Source of the DNA: Chloroflexota bacterium
Lineage (GTDB): Bacteria; Chloroflexota; Limnocylindria; QHBO01
DNA length: 6,245 nt
Assembly: GCA_005879815.1 (NCBI GenBank)
Contig: VBKA01000015.1
Location: 1 to 6,245 of the forward strand
Direction: 5' to 3'
Positions 1 through 5,368 of this stretch are shown one piece after another. The notes beneath the pieces were generated by a model. That model saw only the letters and a program-made list of their open reading frames with translations. It did not search any database and was not told the origin of the DNA. The first letter of the stretch is position 1, and the number at the start of each line of letters is the position of its first letter. Both the position numbers and the translations under genes were made by a program.

Positions 1-92
1 CCCGCCGCCAGCGGTAGCGCGAGCACCACCAGCAACCGGAAGCTGATCCACAGCTCGCGCACCGCCATGCGCGTGAGCGTGAAGCCTGCCAT
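1..92 (-). CDS. ABC-2-type transporter permease, N-terminal fragment (cut by window edge)
   Basis: Reading the minus strand from the ATG at 92-90 gives 30 codons without a stop before the window ends. The peptide begins MAGFTLTRMAVRELWISF and continues into a hydrophobic run (LLVVLALPLAA). A short positively charged amphipathic start with an 'RELWISFR' type segment followed by a first membrane helix is typical of ABC-2-family export permeases. Its ATG shares one base with the TGA of the upstream ATPase-like gene (TGATG), so the two are almost certainly translationally coupled and form one transporter unit in the inner membrane. The substrate cannot be inferred. The assignment rests on only 30 residues plus the neighbour, so the family is likely but not proven. 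Confidence 0.6.
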   Translation of the reverse strand, partial: MAGFTLTRMAVRELWISFRLLVVLALPLAA

Positions 93-931
93 CACGCGCT
101 CGCACTACGCTCCGCGGTGTTGGGCTTGGTCCGCACGTGCCGAGCGGCCTCTCGGCGGACGGCCATCATCCCCGCCAGGGTTTCGACGCTCCGAAGCGAG
201 AGCGGCAGCCCATGCTCCGCGAGCGCCGACATCGGGGCATGGAGCTCGACCCGACCGTTCTGCAGGAGCGCCACCTGGTTGACCGCTCCAGTCTCGCTGG
301 CTGGATACCGGCTGGCGAGCACAACCGTGCGGCGCTCGCCCGGCAGCCTCAGCAGCCGAACACGGTCGTGGGGGTCGAGGGCCCGCAGGGGCTCGTCGAG
401 GAGCACCACCTCCGGATCACCCAGCAAAGCGGCCTCCATGGCGGTGCGTTGCATGTAGGCCAGTCCCAGCCGAGACGTCGGTCGATCGCGGCCCGCTGCC
501 AGCCCCCAGCGCTCGATCACCTGTTCCGTGCGTCGCCCTGCCTCGTCCCGTTCGAGCCCGATGAGCCGACTGGCCAGCATCAGCGTCTCGTCCGCCGACA
601 TCCATGGGAAGAGGCCCGGCTCGGGTCCGACGTACGCGATGCGTCGCGCCCAGCCCGCCGACGAGCCATCCGGGGCGAGCGCGCCAGCCAGGTGGAATCG
701 GCCTCCGTCGGCGTGCGCCAGGCCCGCAAGCACACGGAGCAGCAGTGAACCGGAGGCGTCTGGAACGGCCACCAGGAGCAGCCTGGCGCCAACCGGCACC
801 TGCAGATCGACTCGCTCCAGGAGGTTCTCTCGCCCGACCCGGCGGCGGACCCGTTGGCAGACAACCGCGGCCGGGTGGAGGAGCCGGATGGCCTGCGACG
901 ACCACAGCGCATCCGGGGTCGAGCTGGTCAC
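92..931 (-). CDS. Degenerate ABC transporter ATPase-like subunit
   Basis: A 279-residue protein with the layout of an ABC nucleotide-binding domain, starting at GTG 931 with no clear Shine-Dalgarno. The fold landmarks are visible: a strand and loop before LLLRVLAGL (63-71) where Walker A belongs, an EPGLFPWMSADETL segment (104-117) after the Q-loop, GDPEVVLLDEP (171-181) as Walker B with the catalytic Glu180, and RALDP (183-187) as D-loop. The ATP-contacting residues are mostly lost. The Walker A position reads AVPDASGSL (55-63), with Gly61 where the lysine should be. Pro103 sits at the Q-loop glutamine. The signature region is LGLAYMQR (155-162) with no LSGGQ. The switch-histidine position in ASRYP (206-210) is Tyr209. 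The reading frame is intact, so this is not a simple frameshifted relic. It precedes a permease with a TGATG overlap. It probably serves as a non-hydrolysing partner or regulatory subunit of an exporter; slow decay of a former ATPase is the alternative. Confidence 0.8.
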   Translation of the reverse strand: MTSSTPDALWSSQAIRLLHPAAVVCQRVRRRVGRENLLERVDLQVPVGARLLLVAVPDASGSLLLRVLAGLAHADGGRFHLAGALAPDGSSAGWARRIAYVGPEPGLFPWMSADETLMLASRLIGLERDEAGRRTEQVIERWGLAAGRDRPTSRLGLAYMQRTAMEAALLGDPEVVLLDEPLRALDPHDRVRLLRLPGERRTVVLASRYPASETGAVNQVALLQNGRVELHAPMSALAEHGLPLSLRSVETLAGMMAVRREAARHVRTKPNTAERSASA

Positions 932-983
932 GCGCCGGACTCTAGCACCGCGACTCTGGCACCTCGCCAGAACCCACTCGTAC

Positions 984-1003
984 CGTTGACTAACCCATCA
1001 ACG
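984..1003. promoter_or_regulatory. Candidate operator: inverted repeat CGTTGA-N8-TCAACG over the -35 box
   Basis: Two perfect 6-bp arms are separated by 8 bp; the left arm contains most of the -35 hexamer. A protein bound here would block RNA polymerase. The adjacent ArsR-type regulator is the obvious candidate, since members of that family usually bind short imperfect palindromes in their own promoters and act as repressors. A further CATCAA copy at 1013-1018 repeats the right half-site (996-1001) 17 bp downstream, over the -10 box. Confidence 0.35.
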
Positions 1004-1015
1004 ATCCTTTATCAT
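986..1015 (+). promoter_or_regulatory. Predicted sigma70-like promoter of the inositol-lipid operon
   Basis: TTGACT at 986-991 matches the -35 consensus in five of six bases and TATCAT at 1010-1015 matches the -10 consensus in five of six, with an 18-bp spacer. The segment is strikingly A/T-rich compared with its surroundings. Transcription would start near 1022, leaving a leader of about 115 nt before the ArsR-type gene. No comparably good promoter is seen between any of the genes downstream, which supports a single operon. The prediction is by eye only. Confidence 0.55.
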
Positions 1016-1035
1016 CAATGACGCTTTATGGTTAG
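990..1035. repeat. Inverted repeat CTAACC / GGTTAG flanking the -10 region
   Basis: CTAACC at 990-995 has its exact reverse complement GGTTAG at 1030-1035. With one extra C the match extends to CTAACCCAT against ATGGTTAG. The arms enclose the -10 box and the predicted start site. This may be part of the operator architecture or a weak leader structure; a 6-bp match can also occur by chance. Confidence 0.25.
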
Positions 1036-1046
1036 CCTTGCGCGGA

Positions 1047-1057
1047 CAGACAGTCTG
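1047..1057. repeat. Short palindrome CAGAC-A-GTCTG in the leader
   Basis: Perfect 5-bp arms around a single central A lie in the untranslated leader, about 25 nt after the predicted transcription start. A one-base loop rules out a stable RNA hairpin, so if it is functional it is more likely a protein-binding site. Apart from this, the leader up to the ArsR ribosome-binding site holds nothing I recognise. Confidence 0.2.
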
Positions 1058-1119
1058 CCTCTGCCTTCTGGCGAGGGGTCTACGGACCGCGCAATTTTCG
1101 GTGCTTCTGGGCCGCGGCC

Positions 1120-1127
1120 GGGGTGAG
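1120..1127 (+). promoter_or_regulatory. Ribosome-binding site deciding the ArsR start
   Basis: GGGGTGAG lies 9 nt upstream of the ATG at 1137. It favours this ATG over the in-frame GTG at 1131, which would leave only 3 nt, and over the TTG at 1038, which has no Shine-Dalgarno and would add 33 residues unlike any ArsR N-terminus. Confidence 0.5.
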
Positions 1128-1136
1128 CACGTGACG

Positions 1137-1493
1137 ATGCCGCGCGAGACCGAGTCTGAGTCCGATCTGAGACGCCTGCGCACCGTGTACCGCGCCCTGG
1201 GCGACGAGACACGCCTTCGCGTAATCGGGCTGTTGGCCGAGCACGGCCCGCTGCCGGTCAACGAGCTGTCGGCCCGCGTGGGCCTCTCGCAGCCGCTCAT
1301 CAGCTGGCACCTGCGGATCCTGCGCCTGGCCGGCGTGATCACCACCCAGCGCCACGGTCGAGAGACGCTCTGTCAGCTCCGATTGGCCGCGTTCGAGGAG
1401 CTGCGCGACGCCGAGACGCGCCTGATCGCCGGAACCTCGGGCATCGGTGCCGCGGCCCCGTCAAGCGGAAGGGAGATCCCGGATGTCCGCTAG
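1137..1493 (+). CDS. ArsR-family winged-helix transcriptional regulator
   Basis: A 118-residue cytoplasmic DNA-binding protein of normal ArsR size. After a short acidic N-terminus come LRTVYRALGDETRLRVIGLL (14-33, the characteristic first helices with the 'ALGDETRLRVI' hallmark), a helix VNELSARVG (41-49), the recognition helix SQPLISWHLRILRLAG (51-66) and the wing ending RHGRETLCQL (72-81). Only one cysteine (Cys79) is present. The ELCVCDL-type metal-binding helix of ArsR/SmtB sensors is absent, so a classical metal sensor is unlikely and the signal is unknown. The gene is first in the operon behind a promoter with a candidate operator. It overlaps the next gene by 11 bp in another frame, so autoregulation together with control of inositol-lipid synthesis is a reasonable inference. 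The start at ATG 1137 is chosen from the Shine-Dalgarno at 1120-1127. Confidence 0.88.
   Translation: MPRETESESDLRRLRTVYRALGDETRLRVIGLLAEHGPLPVNELSARVGLSQPLISWHLRILRLAGVITTQRHGRETLCQLRLAAFEELRDAETRLIAGTSGIGAAAPSSGREIPDVR
1470..1475 (+). promoter_or_regulatory. Ribosome-binding site of the phosphatidyltransferase gene, inside arsR
   Basis: AGGGAG lies 7 nt before the ATG at 1483, within the last codons of the ArsR-type gene. It selects ATG 1483 over upstream in-frame candidates and implies coupled translation of regulator and enzyme. Confidence 0.6.
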
Positions 1494-2139
1494 TCACCCG
1501 CGCGCGCACGACCTGTCGCGCGGGGACTCACTCCTCCCGGGCTGGGTCAAGGAGGCGGTGCGCGCCATCCTTGATCCCATCGTTCATCTCGCGCTGGCGC
1601 TGCACGTCACCGCGAACACCGTCACGGTGCTGGGCCTGCTGATCGTGGTGATCGCGGCGCTGGCGATCGGCTCGGGTTGGTTGCTGGCGGGCGCGCTGAT
1701 CCTGATTGGCGGCTCGCTGTTCGACGCGGTCGACGGGGCGCTGGCACGGGCAACGGGAGGCGGGACGCCGTTCGGTGGATTCCTCGACTCGACCCTCGAC
1801 CGCGCGGGTGAGGCGATCGTGTACCTCGCCATCGCGGCCTACTACCTTCGGGGCGACGCCCCCACCTGGCCGGTGTTGGCGGCCTTCGTCGCGCTGGCTG
1901 GCTCGTTCATGGTGAGCTACTCGCGGGCGCGAGCCGAAGGGATCGGCGTCACCGCTACGGTCGGCATCGCGCCGCGCACTGAACGCATGGTGCTCATCGT
2001 CGCCGGCCTTGGGCTCGCCGGCTTCGGCATCGGTCCTGCACTCGTCGCTGCGCTCTGGCTCATCGCCGCCCTCACGGTGGCGACCACCGCGCAGCGCATC
2101 TGGCACGTCTGGAGGCTCACCGCGGCGACGCGCGGCTAG
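1483..2139 (+). CDS. CDP-alcohol phosphatidyltransferase, probable phosphatidylinositol-phosphate synthase (PgsA1-like)
   Basis: A 218-residue membrane protein with the complete CDP-alcohol phosphotransferase motif: Asp81, Asp84-Gly85, Ala88-Arg89, Gly98, Asp102 and Asp106, in the spacing D-x2-D-G-x2-A-R-x8-G-x3-D-x3-D. About six hydrophobic segments follow the family pattern (roughly 43-62, 66-80, 111-123, 129-146, 168-181, 183-201). The block SYSRARAEGIGV (145-156) with GIAPRTERMV (161-170) resembles the RARAE and R-x-x-R region of bacterial phosphatidylinositol-phosphate and archaetidylinositol-phosphate synthases, which use inositol-1-phosphate rather than free inositol. The expected reaction is CDP-diacylglycerol plus inositol-1-phosphate giving phosphatidylinositol phosphate plus CMP. 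The next gene makes inositol-1-phosphate, which strongly supports this over phosphatidylglycerophosphate synthase. Translation is coupled to the ArsR-type gene by an 11-bp overlap. Confidence 0.88.
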   Translation: MSASHPRAHDLSRGDSLLPGWVKEAVRAILDPIVHLALALHVTANTVTVLGLLIVVIAALAIGSGWLLAGALILIGGSLFDAVDGALARATGGGTPFGGFLDSTLDRAGEAIVYLAIAAYYLRGDAPTWPVLAAFVALAGSFMVSYSRARAEGIGVTATVGIAPRTERMVLIVAGLGLAGFGIGPALVAALWLIAALTVATTAQRIWHVWRLTAATRG

Positions 2140-2165
2140 CCACGGCATTGGGGCATATGCACGTC

Positions 2166-2181
2166 GGAAGGAGCAACGGAG
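2166..2181 (+). promoter_or_regulatory. Ribosome-binding region before ino1
   Basis: GGAAGGAG (2166-2173) and a second GGAG (2178-2181) lie 13 and 5 nt before GTG 2187. Both fall after the alternative ATG at 2157 and TTG at 2148, which have no good Shine-Dalgarno of their own. This favours GTG 2187, though the first core is rather far from it. Confidence 0.45.
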
Positions 2182-2186
2182 ACACC

Positions 2187-3401
2187 GTGGCCAGCAGCAA
2201 CGGCAGCGGCGCAACGAACGGGAACCGGCCGTCGGACGGCAAGATCCGCGTGGCGATCGTGGGGGTGGGCAACTGCGCCAGCAGCCTCGTCCAGGGACGC
2301 TATTACTACCAGGACGCGCCCGAGGGAGACTTCATCCCTGGCTTGATGCACGTCAACCTGGGCGGCTATCACGTCCGCGACATCGAGTTCGTGGCGGCGT
2401 TCGACATCGACAAGGAGAAGGTCGGCAAGGACCTCTCGGAGGCAGTCTTCGCAGGCCAGAACAACACGTTCAAGTTCGCGGACGTGCCGCATACCGGGGT
2501 CACCGTCGAGCGTGGCATGACGCACGATGGACTTGGCAAGTACCTGAGCCAGGTCATCGAGAAGGCGCCGGGCCCGACCTCGGACGTGGTCGGCATCCTC
2601 CGGGAGCGCAACGTCGACCTGGTCGTCAGCTACCTGCCGGTCGGCAGCGAGGAGGCGACCAAGTGGTACGTGGAGCAGGCCCTGCAGGCGGGGGTGGGCT
2701 TCGTGAACGCGATCCCCGTCTTCATCGGGCGTGAGCCATACTGGCAGCGCCGGTTCGCCGAGCGCGGGCTGCCGGTGATCGGCGACGACATCAAGAGCCA
2801 GGTTGGCGCCACCATCACCCATCGCGTGCTGACGCGCCTCTTCATGGACCGCGGGGTGCGCATCGACCGTACCTACCAGCTGAACTTCGGCGGCAACACC
2901 GATTTCCTGAACATGCTCGAGCGTGAGCGGCTCGAGTCGAAGAAGATCAGCAAGACGAACGCGGTCACCTCGATGCTCGACTACGAGATCGACGAAGACG
3001 ACATCCACGTCGGACCTTCCGACTATGTGCCCTGGCTCAAGGACCGCAAGTGGTGCCACATCCGGATGGAGGGCACCACCTACGGCGACGTCCCCCTCAA
3101 CCTGGAGCTCAAGCTGGAGGTATGGGACTCTCCCAACTCCGCCGGAGTCATCACCGACGCCATCCGCTGCCTCAAGCTGGGGCTCGACCGCGGCCTGGCC
3201 GGGACCCTCGTGGCTCCGTCCGCCTACTTCATGAAGAGCCCGCCCATCCAGATCCACGATGATGTGGCGCGGGAACGGGTTGAGGCCTTCATCCGCGGTG
3301 ACGACAACGAGACCCTGGTCGGCACCGAGCAGCCGGCACGCAAGTCGCTCCGGAAGGTCACGACCGCCAAGAGCAGAGCCCGCACCGCCGGGGTCGCCTG
3401 A
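2187..3401 (+). CDS. ino1: Inositol-1-phosphate synthase (Ino1), actinobacterial type
   Basis: This NAD-dependent cytoplasmic enzyme converts glucose-6-phosphate to myo-inositol-1-phosphate, the committed step of inositol lipid synthesis. From GTG 2187 it has 404 residues. IRVAIVGVGNCASSLVQG (20-37) is the Rossmann nucleotide-binding loop typical of the short bacterial enzymes. SYLPVGSEEATKWY follows in the middle. Near 233-256 lie NFGGNTDFLNMLERERL and SKKISKT, the conserved catalytic region with lysines. Then come the VGPSDYVPWLKDRKW block and KLEVWDSPNSAGV. The body matches the usual length of about 360 residues. The excess is a polar Ser/Asn/Gly-rich leader of some 18 residues and a Lys/Arg-rich C-terminal tail of about 25. 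It stands 47 nt after the synthase gene that uses its product and 6 nt before the first acyltransferase. If the ATG at 2157 is used, ten residues are added. Confidence 0.95.
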   Translation: MASSNGSGATNGNRPSDGKIRVAIVGVGNCASSLVQGRYYYQDAPEGDFIPGLMHVNLGGYHVRDIEFVAAFDIDKEKVGKDLSEAVFAGQNNTFKFADVPHTGVTVERGMTHDGLGKYLSQVIEKAPGPTSDVVGILRERNVDLVVSYLPVGSEEATKWYVEQALQAGVGFVNAIPVFIGREPYWQRRFAERGLPVIGDDIKSQVGATITHRVLTRLFMDRGVRIDRTYQLNFGGNTDFLNMLERERLESKKISKTNAVTSMLDYEIDEDDIHVGPSDYVPWLKDRKWCHIRMEGTTYGDVPLNLELKLEVWDSPNSAGVITDAIRCLKLGLDRGLAGTLVAPSAYFMKSPPIQIHDDVARERVEAFIRGDDNETLVGTEQPARKSLRKVTTAKSRARTAGVA

Positions 3402-3407
3402 GTCGCG

Positions 3408-4469
3408 GTGGCGAGCGACGCGCCTCGCGAGGTGGCGGGGCCAAAGCTGGCGTCGATGCGGAGTGAGGCCACTCGACCCGAGGCATCCGGGTCGCGCGAT
3501 CGAGCCAAAAGCTCGCGCGGCAACGAGCGGCTCCGCGAACGGCTGATCCACACGAGCTACCTGGCGGGTGAGCGCGTGATCAGCGCGCTCCCGCGGGGGC
3601 TGGTGATGCCGATGGCAGCCGCGGCTGGGAATGCCGCATTCGACCTCTCAAGCGCCAAGGTCGAGATCGTGTGCGACAACCTTTCGAGACCGATGGGCCT
3701 GCCGGCCGATCACCCACGGGTGCGACACGCGGCGCGGAAGGCCTTCCGCTCGTACGGCAAGTACCTCGCCGACGTGATGCGCATGCCGGCGCTGACACCC
3801 GACGTCGTCGATCGGCTGGTCACGATCGACAACATCGAGGCGCTTTACGAGGCGCGCTCGGGCGGGACCGGCGTGCTGGTCTGCACCGTGCACATCGGCG
3901 GCATGGATCTGATCGGGCCGGCCATGCTGCGTCACGGCGAATCGCTGTACGTCGTTGCGGACGACACCACCTACGGCAGCCTGTACGACCACCTCAAGGC
4001 GGTCCGGGCCGAGCACGGCCTGCTGCTCATCGGCTGGCGAAACATGCGAGGCATCTTCCGGGTCCTTCGCGACCGCGAGAGCGTGGTGCTGTTCTGCGAC
4101 GTCGGCTTCCGGCGAGGCGACGTCCCGGTCGAATTCCTGGGCGAGGCCACCACTTTCCCGGCCGGACCGGCGACGCTCTCCGCGCGGACGGGAGCGCCCA
4201 TGCTGCCGGTCTACTGCCTGCGGATTGACCAGGACCGGTTCCGCGCGCGCGGGCTGCCCATCATCCGCTGCGAATCGGATGAGCCTGCGGAGGTGTACCG
4301 CGCCACCCAGGCCCTTGCGGACGAGCTGGGAGTGGTGATTCGCGAGGATCCGTCCCAGTGGTACATGTTCCGACCAATCTGGCCACAGACCGATGCCGAA
4401 CGGCGCTGGGCGCGGGGCGCGCTGGATGCGGCCCGCCGCGGGCAGAACTGGGGCGCGTCGCCCTCCTGA
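3408..4469 (+). CDS. LpxL/HtrB-like lysophospholipid-type acyltransferase, divergent member
   Basis: A 353-residue protein of the bacterial lipid A / PIM acyltransferase family, which transfers acyl groups to glycolipids at the cytoplasmic face of the membrane. The active-site block is VLVCTVHIGGMDLIG (156-170), with His162 and Asp167 forming an H-x4-D pair, where the next gene has H-x4-E. It continues with VVLFCDVGFRRGDVPVEF (226-243), GEATTFPAGPATLSARTGAP (245-264) and QWYMFRPIWP (317-326), all in the order expected for the family. The first 45 or so residues are charged, probably disordered and not family-like. No Shine-Dalgarno supports GTG 3408, so a later start (GTG 3432 or ATG 3456) is possible. 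It lies between ino1 and a PatA-like paralogue that starts inside its stop codon, so a role in acylating an inositol glycolipid is inferred; the substrate is unknown. Confidence 0.82.
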   Translation: MASDAPREVAGPKLASMRSEATRPEASGSRDRAKSSRGNERLRERLIHTSYLAGERVISALPRGLVMPMAAAAGNAAFDLSSAKVEIVCDNLSRPMGLPADHPRVRHAARKAFRSYGKYLADVMRMPALTPDVVDRLVTIDNIEALYEARSGGTGVLVCTVHIGGMDLIGPAMLRHGESLYVVADDTTYGSLYDHLKAVRAEHGLLLIGWRNMRGIFRVLRDRESVVLFCDVGFRRGDVPVEFLGEATTFPAGPATLSARTGAPMLPVYCLRIDQDRFRARGLPIIRCESDEPAEVYRATQALADELGVVIREDPSQWYMFRPIWPQTDAERRWARGALDAARRGQNWGASPS

Positions 4470-5368
4470 TGCTGCGCGGAGCCCTCCTCCACGTCGGCTT
4501 GCGGCTGGCCGACCTCCTGTTGGGACGAGCGCCCGCCCCGGTCGCCTACGCGGTCGCCGACCTCGCGGGGAGGACCTGGTATCGCGCCGCCCCCGAGCGT
4601 CGGGCGCTGGTCACCGAGAACCTCCGACGGGTCTCCGCGGCAACCGGGCGTCCCACCACCGGGCCCGCGCTGCGGCGACTCGTGGAACGGGCGTTCGTGG
4701 AGCACGCGCGCTACTACCTTGAGGTGCTGCGAGCGCCTCACTACCAACCCGAGCGGATCGACCAGATCGTGAGCGTGGACGAATGGGACCGCTGGGAGCC
4801 GGTGCTGCGCGACGGCGCCGTCGTCTCCCTCCCCCATCTCGGCAACTTCGAGCCGTACGGCATTCTCATGGCGCGGCACGGCATCCGCGCCCTCGCTCCG
4901 GTCGAGGAGATCCGTCCGCGAGCACTCTTCGAGTTCCTGCGCTCGAGGCGCGGAGTCGGACGGATCGAGCTCGTCCCGCTGAAGCGTGCGCGGCGACCCA
5001 TGACCGAGGCCCTGCGACGCCACGAGGTGGTGGCGCTGGTGGCTGACCGCGACCTGGCCGGCAACGGGGTGCCGGTCACCTTCTTCGGTCTCGACACCAC
5101 GATGCCCAGCGGCCCGGCGGCGCTCGCCCTCATGACCCGCAGGCCGCTGCTCGCCGGGGCGTCGTGGCGAACCGGGAAGGATCGTTTCCGGGCCCGCGGA
5201 TGGAGCGTTGATGTCCAGTCGACCGGTGACCGGCGCGCGGATGCGGCCGCCATCACGCAGGCCGTGGCCCGCTGTTTCGAAGAGGCGATCGACGTTGCGC
5301 CGGAGCAATGGTGGGGAGCCTTTCAGCCGATCTGGCTTGATCAGCGGCAGGGCAGGCGCCGAAAGTGA
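4469..5368 (+). CDS. PatA-like phosphatidylinositol mannoside acyltransferase
   Basis: A 299-residue acyltransferase of the LpxL/HtrB/PatA family, close to the length of mycobacterial PatA. The catalytic block SLPHLGNFEPYG (120-131) gives His123 and Glu128 (H-x4-E). EEIRPRALFEFLRSRRGVG (146-164), LVADRDLAGNGVPVTFFG (190-207), TMPSGPAALALMTRRPLL (211-228) and QWWGAFQPIWL (280-290) all resemble PatA more than lipid A enzymes. A hydrophobic N-terminus (1-35) fits membrane association. In mycobacteria PatA places an acyl chain on the mannose of phosphatidylinositol mannoside and sits between the PI synthase and PimA genes, as here. The start ATG 4469 overlaps the preceding TGA by one base (TGATG). 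The frame stays open upstream to 4358, but that stretch lies inside the previous gene. Acceptor specificity is inferred from family and neighbourhood. Confidence 0.86.
   Translation: MLRGALLHVGLRLADLLLGRAPAPVAYAVADLAGRTWYRAAPERRALVTENLRRVSAATGRPTTGPALRRLVERAFVEHARYYLEVLRAPHYQPERIDQIVSVDEWDRWEPVLRDGAVVSLPHLGNFEPYGILMARHGIRALAPVEEIRPRALFEFLRSRRGVGRIELVPLKRARRPMTEALRRHEVVALVADRDLAGNGVPVTFFGLDTTMPSGPAALALMTRRPLLAGASWRTGKDRFRARGWSVDVQSTGDRRADAAAITQAVARCFEEAIDVAPEQWWGAFQPIWLDQRQGRRRK

Noticed and set aside
137..748. A 203-codon plus-strand open frame opposite the ABC ATPase-like gene
   Set aside because: No family resemblance, while the minus-strand frame shows Walker B, D-loop and the ABC domain order and is coupled to a permease.
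722..770. A frameshift explaining the missing Walker A motif in the ABC gene
   Set aside because: The frame is continuous, and the alignment to the P-loop followed by LLLRVLAGL stays in register, so substitutions rather than an indel explain the loss.
1038..1136. A longer ArsR protein starting at TTG 1038
   Set aside because: The added 33 residues do not look like an ArsR N-terminus, no Shine-Dalgarno precedes the TTG, and a good one precedes ATG 1137.
1528..2214. A 228-codon minus-strand open frame opposite the phosphatidyltransferase gene
   Set aside because: Highly Arg/Asp-rich antisense translation with no motifs; the plus-strand membrane enzyme has a perfect catalytic motif.
2136..3551. 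A 471-codon open frame on the minus strand opposite ino1
   Set aside because: It is the mirror of a clearly real gene in GC-rich DNA. Its translation is rich in Val, Ala, His and Asp with no recognisable domain, and ino1 is conserved over the full stretch.
4211..5308. A 365-codon minus-strand open frame opposite the PatA-like gene
   Set aside because: Composition is a GC-rich shadow (Arg, Gly, Pro, His), no domain is visible, and the plus-strand acyltransferase explains the region.
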